Made by a program: the position numbers and the translations under genes. Positions 43,482 through 56,390 of a DNA stretch of 64,000 nucleotides are shown here, piece after piece. Origin of the DNA: Hymenobacter siberiensis (lineage in GTDB: Bacteria > Bacteroidota > Bacteroidia > Cytophagales > Hymenobacteraceae); contig NZ_JAHLZZ010000001.1 in the NCBI RefSeq assembly GCF_018967845.1, positions 2,232,001 through 2,296,000 on the forward strand, written 5' to 3'. Position 1 is the stretch's first letter. The number at the start of each line of letters is the position of its first letter. Under the pieces are notes generated by a model that saw nothing but the letters and a program-made list of their open reading frames with translations, searched no databases and was not told where the DNA came from.

Positions 43482-44804
43482 TTAGCTGTGCAGAGTCCGG
43501 AATTCTTCGGCCGTTACGGGCTTGTCGGTAACAACAACTTTGCCGCGCAGGTTTTCGATTACTTTCTCTGCCAGAATGGCCTCGTACTCGCTCACGTAGT
43601 TCTTGCCGTTCTCCTGCTTGAGGAATTCGCTGGCGTAGCTGCGCATCGACTCGCGCATCTCGTCGGGCATGTTCGGCATGTTGAACTGGCCCATGATTTT
43701 GTCGAGCGTGCGGTCCACAATCTCGTCATTGCTCACTTTCAGGTCGGCATCTTCCACCACCTTGTTGCGAATCATGCTCCACTTCAGCTCCTTCTCGTAG
43801 TCGGCGTAGTGCTCTTCTACCTTTTCGGGCGTTAGTTTGCCTTCGTTGGCACGCACCAGCCACTTCTTGAAGAACTCCGTGGGCACCTTGATGGTGGTTT
43901 TCTCCACCAGTTGCTCCACGATGCTGTTGTTCATGGCACCGTCGCTCTCGCGGTCGTAGTTCGACTGGATGGTTTCGCGCACTTTGGCATCGAATTCCTC
44001 TTGGTTCGAAACCGTCTCGGGGCCGAATACCTTGTCGAACAGCTCCTGGTTCATTTCCGGGGCAGTCGTGCGGTTCACTTTCTCCACGCTCATCTCGTAG
44101 TCGCCGGTCGCCTCAGCAGCCTCCGTCTTGCTCAGGCCGGTGAAGTTCGAAATCGAAGCCGCGTCGTTGCTGAAAGCCGCCTGCAGGTCAAACGTCACCA
44201 CATCGCCCGCCTTCTTGCCAATGAACTGGGTTGAGTCGCCGGTCACCTTGCTGATGGGCAGCAGGATGGTGCGGCCCTCAGCTTCTTCACCCGCCTTCTT
44301 CAGCTTGCCGAAGAGGTAGTCGCCCGCCTCCGACTCGTCGGGGTTGGTCGTCTCACCGTACTGGCGGGCAATCTGCTCGTTGGTCTGGGCCAGCGTCTCG
44401 TCGTCGAGGCTCACCTGGTGGCGCTCCACGGCGAGGTCGGCGGGCAGCTCGAAATCGGGCAGCAAGCCCAGCTCAAACTGGAAATCAAATTCCTTAGCGG
44501 TATCGAAATCCACCGTGTTTGGTAGGGGCAGGGGCTCACCCAGCAGTTTAATGCCGTTGTCCTTAATGTAAGAATCCACCGCCGTGTTGAGCACTTTGTT
44601 GAGCTCCTCGCCCATGATGCCCTTGCCGTACATCTTGCGTACCATGCCCACGGGCACCATGCCAGGCCGGAAACCCTTCACCTGGGCACGCTTGGTGTAT
44701 TCCTTAATCTGCTTGTCGACGGCGGGCGCATAGTCGGCTTCGGTCAGGTGTACCGTCAGCAGCCCGGTCAGCTGCTCGTCGTTCTTGTCGAGAGTAATGT
44801 TCAA
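43482..44804 (-). CDS. tig: Trigger factor
   Basis: This 440-residue ribosome-bound chaperone has the ribosome-binding motif GFRPGMVP near residue 45 (the loop usually written GFRxGKxP; here Met replaces Lys). A weakly conserved peptidyl-prolyl isomerase-type domain is in the middle and a helical C-terminal chaperone domain follows. The start is taken as the TTG at 44804 (product beginning [10 protein letters not shown]), since the frame upstream crosses a terminator and tRNA-Leu and cannot be coding. Gene order tig, clpP, clpX is the usual one, but terminators lie between. Confidence 0.9.
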   Translation of the reverse strand: MNITLDKNDEQLTGLLTVHLTEADYAPAVDKQIKEYTKRAQVKGFRPGMVPVGMVRKMYGKGIMGEELNKVLNTAVDSYIKDNGIKLLGEPLPLPNTVDFDTAKEFDFQFELGLLPDFELPADLAVERHQVSLDDETLAQTNEQIARQYGETTNPDESEAGDYLFGKLKKAGEEAEGRTILLPISKVTGDSTQFIGKKAGDVVTFDLQAAFSNDAASISNFTGLSKTEAAEATGDYEMSVEKVNRTTAPEMNQELFDKVFGPETVSNQEEFDAKVRETIQSNYDRESDGAMNNSIVEQLVEKTTIKVPTEFFKKWLVRANEGKLTPEKVEEHYADYEKELKWSMIRNKVVEDADLKVSNDEIVDRTLDKIMGQFNMPNMPDEMRESMRSYASEFLKQENGKNYVSEYEAILAEKVIENLRGKVVVTDKPVTAEEFRTLHS

Positions 44805-44843
44805 AACAGGGAGCCGACTGCTGCCGGCCAGATTGAAAGGTTG

Positions 44844-44876
44844 AAAAAAAAGCCTCCAGCCTATACGACTGAAGGC
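44844..44876 (-). terminator. Terminator after tRNA-Leu
   Basis: On the minus strand GCCTTCAG / CTGGAGGC (one G-T pair) is followed by eight T's. It lies between tRNA-Leu and tig. Confidence 0.85.
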
Positions 44877-44892
44877 CTGCATCAGATAAAAG

Positions 44893-44974
44893 TGCGGATA
44901 GAGGGACTCGAACCCACACGCCTTGCGGCACCAGATCCTAAGTCTGGCACGTCTACCAATTTCGCCATATCCGC
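44893..44974 (-). tRNA. tRNA-Leu (anticodon TAG)
   Basis: An 82-base class II tRNA: acceptor arms GCGGATA/TATCCGC, anticodon stem CCAGA/TCTGG with loop CTTAGGA, a variable arm TGCCGCAAGGCGT, and TTCGAGTCC in the T arm. CCA is not encoded. It has its own promoter and terminator. Confidence 0.95.
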
Positions 44975-45008
44975 ATAGAGGGCGCCGCAGCCGTTTGCTA
45001 CGGGCCCG

Positions 45009-45039
45009 CAAAGGTACTCGGGAAAGTGTTTGCGCGCAA
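45009..45039 (-). promoter_or_regulatory. Promoter of tRNA-Leu
   Basis: On the minus strand TTG (plus 45037-45039), a 20-base spacer and the -7 box TACCTTTG (45009-45016) precede the tRNA 5' end by about 34 bases. Confidence 0.75.
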
Positions 45040-45178
45040 TGCCAATATGCGCCGGAGTTGCTGTGAATCTGTACGGGAGAACATAAGCACCGCCAAAGCG
45101 CCATTTGCGCGTATCTGCAGCGTCTGCGGTGCATGGTTGTTACACCTTTTCCGCCCCGGCGTTGTTACTTTACCTATT

Positions 45179-47377
45179 ATGCCTCCCGTTATCTCTCCCG
45201 AAGCCGAACGCCAGGAAATCCTGCGTCACTACCGCCGCCTGCTGCGCACCGCCAAGCCGTACCTGAAAGATGGCGACACCAAGCTCATTAAAAAAGCGTT
45301 TAATCAGAGCCTGGAGGCCCATAAGGAGATGCGCCGCAAGTCGGGCGAGCCGTATATTCTGCATCCGTTGGCTGTAGCCCAGATTGCGGTGGAGGAAATC
45401 GGCCTCGGTACTACCAGCATTGTGGCGGCGCTGCTGCACGATGTGGTGGAGGATACGCCCACCGAAATTTCCGACATCGAGCGCGAGTTTGGTCCTAAGG
45501 TGGCCCGCATTATCGACGGCCTCACCAAGATTTCGGGCGTATTCGAATACGGCACCAGTGAGCAGGCGGAGAATTTTCGCAAGATGCTGCTCACGCTGAG
45601 CGAGGATGTGCGCGTGATTCTCATCAAAATCGCCGACCGGCTGCACAACATGCGGACCCTGGATTCGATGCCGCGCCATAAGCAGCTGAAAATAGCCTCC
45701 GAGACGCTGTACCTATACGCGCCGCTGGCCCATCGCCTCGGCCTCTATACTATAAAGAGTGAGCTGGAGGATTTGTACCTCAAGTTCACCGATACCGAGA
45801 CGTACAACGAGCTTCGCGCCAAGGTGCGCCAGAGCCAGACTGCCCGCAACCGCTTCATTAAGGAGTTTGTGCAGCCGATTGATGACGAGTTGAAGGCCCA
45901 GGGCTTCGAATACGAGATAAAGGGCCGGCCCAAGAGCATCTACTCTATCTTGAAGAAGATGAAGAAGCAGAACATCACCTTCGATGAGGTGTATGATCTG
46001 TTTGCCGTTCGCGTGATTCTGGATGTGCCGCCGGAGCAGGAGAAAGCCGCTTGCTGGCAGGTGTATTCCATTGTGACTGATTTCTACCAGCCCAATCCCG
46101 ACCGCCTGCGCGACTGGGTTTCCACCCCCAAAGCCAACGGCTACGAAAGCCTGCACACCACCGTTATGTCGCGCGCCGGCCAGTGGGTAGAGGTGCAGAT
46201 TCGTTCGCGCCGCATGGATGACATTGCCGAAAAAGGCTACGCCGCGCACTGGAAATACAAGGATACCGGCAGCATTCAGCCCGAAAGCTCGCTCGAAGGC
46301 TGGGTGAACAAAGTGCGCGAGATGATGGAGTCGAATAACTCCAGCGCCCTCGAATTCATGGATGAGTTCCGCCAGAACCTGTTCGTGAAGGAGGTTTATG
46401 CCTTCACGCCCAAGGGCAAGCTGGTGATTTTGCCCGACAAAGCCACCGCGCTGGATTTTGCCTTCGATATTCACTCCCAAATCGGCATGCACTGCCTCGG
46501 GGCCAAGGTAAACCAGAAGCTGGAGCCGCTCAGCTACCAGTTGCACAACGGCGACCAGGTCGAAATCCTGACCTCGCACAAGCAGCGCCCCACGGCCGAA
46601 TGGCTTAATTACGTCATCACGACCAAGGCGCGCTCCAAAATCAAGGATTTCCTGCGCGACGACAAGCGGGCCAAGGCCGAAGACGGCCGCTTTCTGCTCG
46701 AAAAGCGCCTGGAGCTCATCGACGTGCCCTTCACGCAGGACAACTTCAACCGCTTGCTGGCTTATTTCAACGCCCCCAGCGCCCAGGAATTCTACTATCG
46801 CCTGGCCGTGGGCCAGATTGACGGCCGCGTCATCCGCGAGTCGCTCTTCACCTCCGAAAAGCCGTTGCCGGCCGTGCTCGAACCCAAAACCTTCGACAAC
46901 GAGGTCCAAAAAATTCGGGGCGTGAAACCGGATATGTTGGTGGTCGGCGAGCACACCGACAAGTTCAACTACAGCATCGCCCGTTGCTGCAACCCCATTC
47001 CCGGCGACGACGTGTTCGGCTTCGAAACCGACCAGGGCCTTATCATCCACCGCACCAGCTGCCCCCGCGCCGTCGATTTAATGTCGAACTACGGCAACCG
47101 CATCGTGCGCGCCAAGTGGACCGAGCAGCTCGAACTGGCCTTTCTCGCTGGCGTCCGCCTCAAAGGTTCCGACCGCGTGGGCCTTGTCAACGATGTCACG
47201 CGCATCATCAGCACCAGCCTCAAGGTCAACATGCGTTCCATCACCATCACCGCCGATGATGGCTTCTTCGAAGGCCAGATTATGGTTTTCGTCAACGATA
47301 CCGACCACTTGAACAAGCTCATCCAGCGCCTCAAAAAAGTCGATGGGGTGCTCCAGGTCGAGCGGTTTGACTCGTAA
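45179..47377 (+). CDS. Bifunctional (p)ppGpp synthetase/hydrolase (Rel/SpoT)
   Basis: This 732-residue stringent-response enzyme has the N-terminal HD hydrolase domain (LLHDVVEDT near residue 86; DRLHNMRTL). The synthetase domain follows (GRPKSIYSILKKM, YDLFAVRVIL, VEVQIRSRRMDDIAEKGYAAHWKYK). Then come the TGS domain (VYAFTPKGKLVILP), the zinc-finger/CC region (NYSIARCCNPIPGDDVFGF) and a C-terminal ACT domain. All parts of a long Rel protein are present, and the HD motif suggests it both makes and degrades (p)ppGpp. The ATG at 45179 matches the family start. It is followed after three bases by a CHY zinc-finger gene. Confidence 0.94.
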   Translation: MPPVISPEAERQEILRHYRRLLRTAKPYLKDGDTKLIKKAFNQSLEAHKEMRRKSGEPYILHPLAVAQIAVEEIGLGTTSIVAALLHDVVEDTPTEISDIEREFGPKVARIIDGLTKISGVFEYGTSEQAENFRKMLLTLSEDVRVILIKIADRLHNMRTLDSMPRHKQLKIASETLYLYAPLAHRLGLYTIKSELEDLYLKFTDTETYNELRAKVRQSQTARNRFIKEFVQPIDDELKAQGFEYEIKGRPKSIYSILKKMKKQNITFDEVYDLFAVRVILDVPPEQEKAACWQVYSIVTDFYQPNPDRLRDWVSTPKANGYESLHTTVMSRAGQWVEVQIRSRRMDDIAEKGYAAHWKYKDTGSIQPESSLEGWVNKVREMMESNNSSALEFMDEFRQNLFVKEVYAFTPKGKLVILPDKATALDFAFDIHSQIGMHCLGAKVNQKLEPLSYQLHNGDQVEILTSHKQRPTAEWLNYVITTKARSKIKDFLRDDKRAKAEDGRFLLEKRLELIDVPFTQDNFNRLLAYFNAPSAQEFYYRLAVGQIDGRVIRESLFTSEKPLPAVLEPKTFDNEVQKIRGVKPDMLVVGEHTDKFNYSIARCCNPIPGDDVFGFETDQGLIIHRTSCPRAVDLMSNYGNRIVRAKWTEQLELAFLAGVRLKGSDRVGLVNDVTRIISTSLKVNMRSITITADDGFFEGQIMVFVNDTDHLNKLIQRLKKVDGVLQVERFDS

Positions 47378-47380
47378 AAA

Positions 47381-47713
47381 GTGAAAAACACAGCGCCCAT
47401 CACCATTCACGGCACCGCCGTGAACGAGCGTACCCAGTGCGCTCACTACCACTCCCAGCGTGATATCATCGCCATCCGGCATAAGTGTTGCGGCGAGTTC
47501 TACGCCTGTATTCAGTGCCACAACGAAGCCGCTAACCACGAGGCCGAAGTATGGCTCAAAGCCGAATTCCAAGCCGAAGCCATCTACTGTGGCAACTGCC
47601 ACCAAACCTTACCCATCACCCGCTACTTAAGCTGCGATAGTACCTGCCCGCATTGTCAGGCCGCCTTTAATCCCGGCTGTGCCAACCATTACCACCTCTA
47701 TTTCGAGCAGTAG
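47381..47713 (+). CDS. CHY zinc-finger protein
   Basis: The GTG at 47381 gives 110 residues with the CHY pattern: CAHYHSQRD, HKCCGEFYACIQCHNEA, IYCGNCHQTLPI, CDSTCPHCQAAFNPGCANHYHLYF. About ten Cys and several His can bind two to three zinc ions. Bacterial members are small stand-alone proteins of unknown role; eukaryotic relatives are ubiquitin ligases. Its start lies three bases after the Rel/SpoT stop, so both genes are probably translated from one message. Confidence 0.85.
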   Translation: MKNTAPITIHGTAVNERTQCAHYHSQRDIIAIRHKCCGEFYACIQCHNEAANHEAEVWLKAEFQAEAIYCGNCHQTLPITRYLSCDSTCPHCQAAFNPGCANHYHLYFEQ

Positions 47714-47747
47714 GCGCACCGGGGGACGCGTTCTATCAGAACAGCCG

Positions 47748-47755
47748 TACTTTTG
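47748..47755 (+). promoter_or_regulatory. -7 box of the fur gene
   Basis: TACTTTTG matches TAnnTTTG 28 bases before the GTG at 47784. It shows that fur can be transcribed independently of the Rel/CHY unit and supports the GTG start. Confidence 0.6.
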
Positions 47756-47783
47756 TCCCACCGCATCACTCCTTATATATACA

Positions 47784-48383
47784 GTGAACAAACCCACCGC
47801 CGTCCCAACCTTGCCCAATCCCTCCGCCGATGCGGTTGGACAAAGCACGGGCGGCTCGTCCGAAACCGGCTACGCCGCTAAGCATACGCCCAGCGCCGCC
47901 TCCCAGGCTACCCTTAATACCGACAAGCTCGAAGAAGTCAAGAAGCTATTCACTGCCCACCTCGAAAACAAAGGCCTCCGCAAAACCGGTGAGCGCTATG
48001 CCATTCTCGAAGAAATTTACGCCCGCTCCGGCCACTTCGATGTCGACGAGCTCTACGCCGGCATGAAAGAGCGCGGCCTGCAGGTCAGCCGCGCCACCGT
48101 TTATAATACGCTTGACTTATTAGTAGAGCAGGGCCTTGTCAGTAAGCACCAATTCGGCCGCAACCTCGCCCAGTACGAAAAGAGCTACGGCTACCGCCAG
48201 CACGACCACGTCATTTGCACCGAATGCCATAAAGTGGTGGAATTCTGCGACCCCCGCATCCACGGCATCCAAACCATGGTCGGCGACCTCCTGAACTTCC
48301 ATATCTTGCATCATTCTTTAAATCTGTACGGCATTTGCGGGGACTGTCGCGCCCAAGCTGCCGCTCGAAACTCCCACGCATGA
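47784..48383 (+). CDS. Fur-family metal-dependent regulator
   Basis: This 199-residue protein has a 50-residue N-terminal extension rich in Ser, Thr and Ala before the usual start (LEEVKKLFTAHLENKGLRKTGERYAILEEIY). The winged-helix carries VSRATVYNTLDLLVEQGLV. The dimerisation domain has metal ligands in HDHVICTECHKVVEFCD and HHSLNLYGICGDC, so both structural zinc Cys pairs are present. It should repress iron- or zinc-responsive genes; which metal it senses is open. Its stop overlaps the STAS gene start by four bases (ATGA). Confidence 0.9.
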   Translation: MNKPTAVPTLPNPSADAVGQSTGGSSETGYAAKHTPSAASQATLNTDKLEEVKKLFTAHLENKGLRKTGERYAILEEIYARSGHFDVDELYAGMKERGLQVSRATVYNTLDLLVEQGLVSKHQFGRNLAQYEKSYGYRQHDHVICTECHKVVEFCDPRIHGIQTMVGDLLNFHILHHSLNLYGICGDCRAQAAARNSHA

Positions 48384-48730
48384 CCACCACCAGCACCGTC
48401 GACAACGGAATCCTGTTTGTGCGCCTCACCGGCGACCTCATCGGCAGTCCCGACACCGACCAACTTCTGCAATCCGTTAACACGCACCTCGGCGAAGAAC
48501 TCAACCAGTGCGCCGTCGACCTTTCCGAAATTCGCTACATCAACAGCACCGGTATTGGCGTCCTCGTCTCGCTCCTTACCAAATTCCGCAGCCGCGGCGG
48601 CGAGATGGTCCTTATCAATCCAGCCGAACACCCCAAAAAGATGCTGGCTATCACGAAGCTGAACAATATCTTCACCGTTGCCGACGACGAAGCCGCCGCC
48701 CGCCAGCTCCTAATTCCGGCCGCCGTTTAG
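48380..48730 (+). CDS. STAS-domain protein (anti-sigma factor antagonist type)
   Basis: The ATG at 48380 overlaps the fur stop (ATGA), indicating translational coupling. The 116-residue product is a single STAS domain: VDNGILFVRLTGDL, the phosphorylation-site region IRYINSTGIGVLVSLLTKF with Ser-Thr in place, and a C-terminal helix. Such proteins relay signals by binding an anti-sigma kinase. No partner kinase or phosphatase gene is in the window. Confidence 0.88.
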   Translation: MTTTSTVDNGILFVRLTGDLIGSPDTDQLLQSVNTHLGEELNQCAVDLSEIRYINSTGIGVLVSLLTKFRSRGGEMVLINPAEHPKKMLAITKLNNIFTVADDEAAARQLLIPAAV

Positions 48731-48852
48731 GCGGTCATTTTTTTGCCCCATCTCCAAGGCTGCGTTCCCTTTAGAATCAGTTGCCCCAATCCAGAAATCA
48801 AATTTCACTCATTTATAAAGTCATCCTGCCACCCAGCCCAGTCCGTCAGGCT

Positions 48853-48876
48853 CCCCCTCTCCCAAAGGAGAGGGGG
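48853..48876. repeat. C-rich hairpin upstream of purA
   Basis: CCCCCTCTCC / GGAGAGGGGG with loop CAAA is a perfect 10-base stem, followed by a G-rich stretch and GGGAGGTGAAGGA. It resembles the hairpin at 148-170 in design. It lies in the 184-base gap between the STAS gene and purA and might act as a terminator or leader element. Confidence 0.6.
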
Positions 48877-48914
48877 CCGGGGGGGGAGGGAGGTGAAGGA
48901 CCAATCAACCCAAC

Positions 48915-50183
48915 ATGCCAGTAGACGTATTAGTAGGCCTCCAATGGGGCGATGAAGGCAAAGGCAAAATCGTAGACGTATTAGCGCCCACCTACGATGC
49001 CGTAGCCCGCTTCCAGGGCGGCCCCAACGCCGGCCACACCTTGTTTTTCGATGGCGTCAAGCACGTCCTGCACCAGGTTCCCAGCGGTATTTTCCACCCC
49101 CACATCCTCAACATCGTCGGCAACGGCGTCGTGCTCGACCCCGTCGTATTCCGCCAGGAGCTTCAGAAACTCACCGATAGGGGAGTAGATTGGTCCAAAA
49201 ACCTCTACATATCCAAGAAGGCCCAGCTCATTCTGCCCTCGCATCGCGCCCTCGACCGCATCAGCGAAGAGGCCCGCGGCAACACCAAAATCGGCAGCAC
49301 TCTCAAGGGCATCGGCCCCACCTATTCCGATAAAATCGGCCGCGTGGGTCTCCGCGTCGGCCATATTCTACTGCCCGATTTCGAGCAGCGTTACAAGGAA
49401 GCCGTGGCCCAGCACGCCGCCATCGCCGCCCACAACCACAAAGAGCTCGAAATCGAAGCCCTCGAAGCCGACTTTTTCTCTGCTGTCGAATTCCTGCGCA
49501 CTCTCCAACTCACCGACACCGAGTACCTCCTCAATGACCTTCTCACCCAAGGTAAGCGCATCTTAGCCGAAGGTGCCCAAGGCTCCTTATTAGATATTGA
49601 CTTCGGGTCCTACCCATACGTCACCTCCTCCAGTACCATTGCCGCCGGCGCCTGCACCGGCCTCGGCATCGCCCCCCGCCATATAGATAAGGTGTACGGC
49701 ATCACCAAAGCCTACTGCACCCGTGTCGGCAGCGGCCCATTCCCTACCGAGCTCCACGATGCAGTGGGCGAGCAAATCCGCCAAGCCGGCCGCGAGTTCG
49801 GCTCCACCACCGGCCGCCCCCGCCGCACCGGCTGGATTGACCTGCCCGCCCTCCGCTACGCCATCATGCTCAACGGCGTCACCGAGCTCCACCTCATGAA
49901 GGCCGACGTCCTCGACGCCTTCACCGAAATCCGGGCCTGCACCCACTACCGCACCGCCACCGGCGAAAGCACCCCCCAACTGCCCGATCCCGGCGAACTC
50001 ACCACCGTCACCCCCGAGTACATCACCCTCCCCGGCTGGAACACCGACCTCACCCAAATCACCGACGCCGCCCAGCTCCCCGCTAACCTAGTTGCTTACC
50101 TCGATTTCCTCGAACGCGAGCTCCAGGTCCCTATCCGCATCGTCAGCGTCGGCCCTGACCGCGTCAGCACCCTCCACCGCTAA
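48915..50183 (+). CDS. purA: Adenylosuccinate synthetase
   Basis: This 422-residue enzyme joins aspartate to IMP using GTP, the first committed step to AMP. It begins VDVLVGLQWGDEGKGKIVDVL (GTP loop and catalytic Asp) and continues QGGPNAGHTL, GIGPTYSDKIGRVGLRVG, EGAQGSLLDIDFGSYPYVTSS and GSTTGRPRRTGW. Length is normal. It is cytosolic. purB, the next enzyme, lies at the end of this window, though far away. A terminator follows. Confidence 0.96.
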   Translation: MPVDVLVGLQWGDEGKGKIVDVLAPTYDAVARFQGGPNAGHTLFFDGVKHVLHQVPSGIFHPHILNIVGNGVVLDPVVFRQELQKLTDRGVDWSKNLYISKKAQLILPSHRALDRISEEARGNTKIGSTLKGIGPTYSDKIGRVGLRVGHILLPDFEQRYKEAVAQHAAIAAHNHKELEIEALEADFFSAVEFLRTLQLTDTEYLLNDLLTQGKRILAEGAQGSLLDIDFGSYPYVTSSSTIAAGACTGLGIAPRHIDKVYGITKAYCTRVGSGPFPTELHDAVGEQIRQAGREFGSTTGRPRRTGWIDLPALRYAIMLNGVTELHLMKADVLDAFTEIRACTHYRTATGESTPQLPDPGELTTVTPEYITLPGWNTDLTQITDAAQLPANLVAYLDFLERELQVPIRIVSVGPDRVSTLHR

Positions 50184-50223
50184 GCCTGCAAAATCGATAA
50201 ATCCGTTCGATTGAAGCACGGAC

Positions 50224-50277
50224 GAAGCCCCGCGAGTTGCCTTTTCCATATGAGGAGAAAGCATTCGCGGGGCTTTT
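50224..50277 (+). terminator. Terminator of purA
   Basis: AAGCCCCGCGA at 50225-50235 pairs with TCGCGGGGCTT at 50265-50275, with a 29-base loop, and is followed by TTCG. It lies about 40 bases past the stop. Confidence 0.75.
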
Positions 50278-50517
50278 CGCCTTCAAGAGCAGGAATCATC
50301 CCTTCTCAATAATAGCACCGATTTATCTCTGCTTGACGCCTCAAAGCTTAATTGCAGCAGTCATCAACTGATATGGGAAATGATAAAAGCTGCCATCAGC
50401 TAACACCAGAAAGAGGTATCTATCTCCGTGTCTCCACATCCAGCCATTTCAATTGAAACTTTTCGCCGCAATAATCAGCCACTTACAACCTTGTTCCACC
50501 TATTTCGTGCACTACAG

Positions 50518-50548
50518 TTTGCTCCCCCAAAATCTCCTCCTACCTTTG
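50518..50548 (+). promoter_or_regulatory. rRNA operon promoter P1
   Basis: TTTG at 50518-50521 and TACCTTTG at 50541-50548 (spacer 19) match the Bacteroidota -33/-7 pattern. GCAGTCCCAAAACG follows; a very similar downstream sequence, GCACTCCCAAAACG, follows P3. Confidence 0.7.
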
Positions 50549-50693
50549 CAGTCCCAAAACGTCAAACGGACTACGGGTTACGCCAAAAACACAAGTTGCT
50601 GGTAGAAATTGAAACCCTACGGAACTACTGCAACGACTAGCTTGTCTATTCCTCGCTAAGCTCACAAGCCTCGAAATTTATTTCTCGAATCTC

Positions 50694-50725
50694 TTGGAAA
50701 GCCGAAAAAAGCCGCCGTATCTTTG
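50694..50725 (+). promoter_or_regulatory. rRNA operon promoter P2
   Basis: TTG at 50694-50696 and TATCTTTG at 50718-50725 with a 21-base spacer. The initial transcribed bases differ from P1 and P3. Confidence 0.6.
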
Positions 50726-50797
50726 CAGCCCGCTTCAATCGGAAGCGCTCAAACTTGAAAATGAATCGAAAAAAATTAAATCTTTTTCGCCCAAAAC

Positions 50798-50827
50798 TTT
50801 GAAAGTAAGAAATTATTGCTACCTTTG
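50798..50827 (+). promoter_or_regulatory. rRNA operon promoter P3
   Basis: TTTG at 50798-50801 and TACCTTTG at 50820-50827 (spacer 18). It is the closest to the 16S gene, about 260 bases upstream. Confidence 0.7.
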
Positions 50828-50890
50828 CACTCCCAAAACGAACAAAGCGCTGCAGTTATAACGATAACGGATTGAAAAGCAATCCACACT

Positions 50891-50924
50891 GATGTTTCAA
50901 ATGGAAACATCACACGTTCTTTGA
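50891..50924 (+). promoter_or_regulatory. rRNA leader hairpin and boxA-like element
   Basis: The hairpin GATGTTTC/GAAACATC (50891-50911) is followed by ACGTTCTTTGA (50914-50924). The same 11 bases recur at 52979-52989 before the 23S gene. This placement before both large rRNAs is that of an antitermination boxA. Confidence 0.65.
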
Positions 50925-51085
50925 ATGACGGAAATAGACAAAATAGTAAGTGTTCCACTTGCTTCTTCCTCGGAAGAAAAGCAGTGAAACAAACCAAGCG
51001 AAACGAATTTGACCATAATGTCAATATGTGAGCAAGGTCAGCACTCGACATCAGCCAGTTTTCGAACTGGTGTAGAACATTTTAC

Positions 51086-52601
<1,516 letters not shown>

Positions 52602-52728
52602 GGAGCGGCCTTGCTCACGATGTTACACGATAATTGGTACTGCTTGGTACTTACTCTTTGTTTATTTCCTCATTCAAATAATTTCTGAATACGGATTCTA
52701 CGCTTGCCTTCGGGTATCGTCGAAACCC

Positions 52729-52802
52729 GGGCTTGTAGCTCAGGTGGTTAGAGCGCTACACTGATAATGTAGAGGTCCGTGGTTCGAGTCCACGCAGGCC
52801 CA
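52729..52802 (+). tRNA. tRNA-Ile (anticodon GAT)
   Basis: 74 bases: acceptor GGGCTTG/CAGGCCC, anticodon stem CTACA/TGTAG with loop CTGATAA, T arm GGTTCGAGTCC. CCA is not encoded. It lies in the 16S-23S spacer. Confidence 0.97.
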
Positions 52803-52838
52803 CTGTAACTAGCGGGATTGCTGCTGGATACGAAACTC

Positions 52839-52915
52839 GGGGGATTAGCTCAGCTGGCTAGAGCACCTGCCTTGCACGCAGGGGGTCAACGGTTCGACTC
52901 CGTTATTCTCCACCA
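52839..52915 (+). tRNA. tRNA-Ala (anticodon TGC)
   Basis: 77 bases including an encoded CCA: acceptor GGGGGAT/ATTCTCC (two G-T pairs), anticodon stem CCTGC/GCAGG with loop CTTGCAC. Usual partner of tRNA-Ile in the rRNA spacer. Confidence 0.97.
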
Positions 52916-52978
52916 TTATAACATCGAATAAACTCAACAGGAGTCTATTCACTAAGTCATTAAACACAAGGATGACAA

Positions 52979-52989
52979 ACGTTCTTTGA
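52979..52989 (+). promoter_or_regulatory. Second boxA-like element, before 23S
   Basis: ACGTTCTTTGA, identical to 50914-50924. It is followed directly by the upstream half of the 23S processing stem (GACGTAAGGGGTAAC...). Confidence 0.6.
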
Positions 52990-53075
52990 CGTAAGGGGTA
53001 ACAAAAACGAAGCGTAGCGCGCTTGCTCTAGTAATAGAGAAAGCATCTTCTAGTAATAGAAGCAGCGTTTACGAA

Positions 53076-55995
<2,920 letters not shown>

Positions 55996-56111
55996 ATCCG
56001 CGAGGATGGCGTCGAGCGCGCACAATACGTTTCGTTTTTGTCCCCTTATGTCGAGTTATTGAGGAGTGTGTTCCTGCGCAAGCAGGGCAATAGAACACGC
56101 ACACTCCCCGC

Positions 56112-56224
56112 CAGCAATGGTGGCTTTAGCCCGGGTGTTCACCTCTTCCCATTCCGAACAGAGTCGTTAAGCCCCGGTGCGCCTATGGTACTGCCTTCAC
56201 CGGTGGGAGAGTCGGTCGCCGCCA
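56112..56224 (+). rRNA. 5S ribosomal RNA
   Basis: The sequence GGTGGCTTTAGCCCGGGTGT, then CACCTCTTCCCATTCCGAACAG, then TATGGTACTGCC, with closing arms around it, fits 5S rRNA. Ends are approximate within several bases. Confidence 0.9.
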
Positions 56225-56236
56225 ACCTTACAACAG

Positions 56237-56279
56237 GAAATCCTCTTGGATGCTTTCACCAGCAACCAAGAGGATTTTT
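56237..56279 (+). terminator. Terminator of the rRNA operon
   Basis: AAATCCTCTTGG pairs with CCAAGAGGATTT around a 16-base loop, followed by T's. It lies about 13 bases after 5S. Confidence 0.9.
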
Positions 56280-56390
56280 GCTGTCTGCCCCGTACTTGGT
56301 TCTCATGTATGCTTTTTGAGTTAAATTGTCATATTTGTAAATCGTCGCTGGCTACTTATCAACCTGCTGTAATAATTTCTTCTCCAACAG

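Noticed and set aside
44805..45134. N-terminal extension of trigger factor
   Set aside because: The open frame would run through a terminator and tRNA-Leu on the same strand; homology to trigger factor begins only at 44804.
50428..50640. Possible 70-residue gene before the rRNA operon
   Set aside because: It contains promoter P1, has no recognisable protein features and lies in the rRNA leader region.
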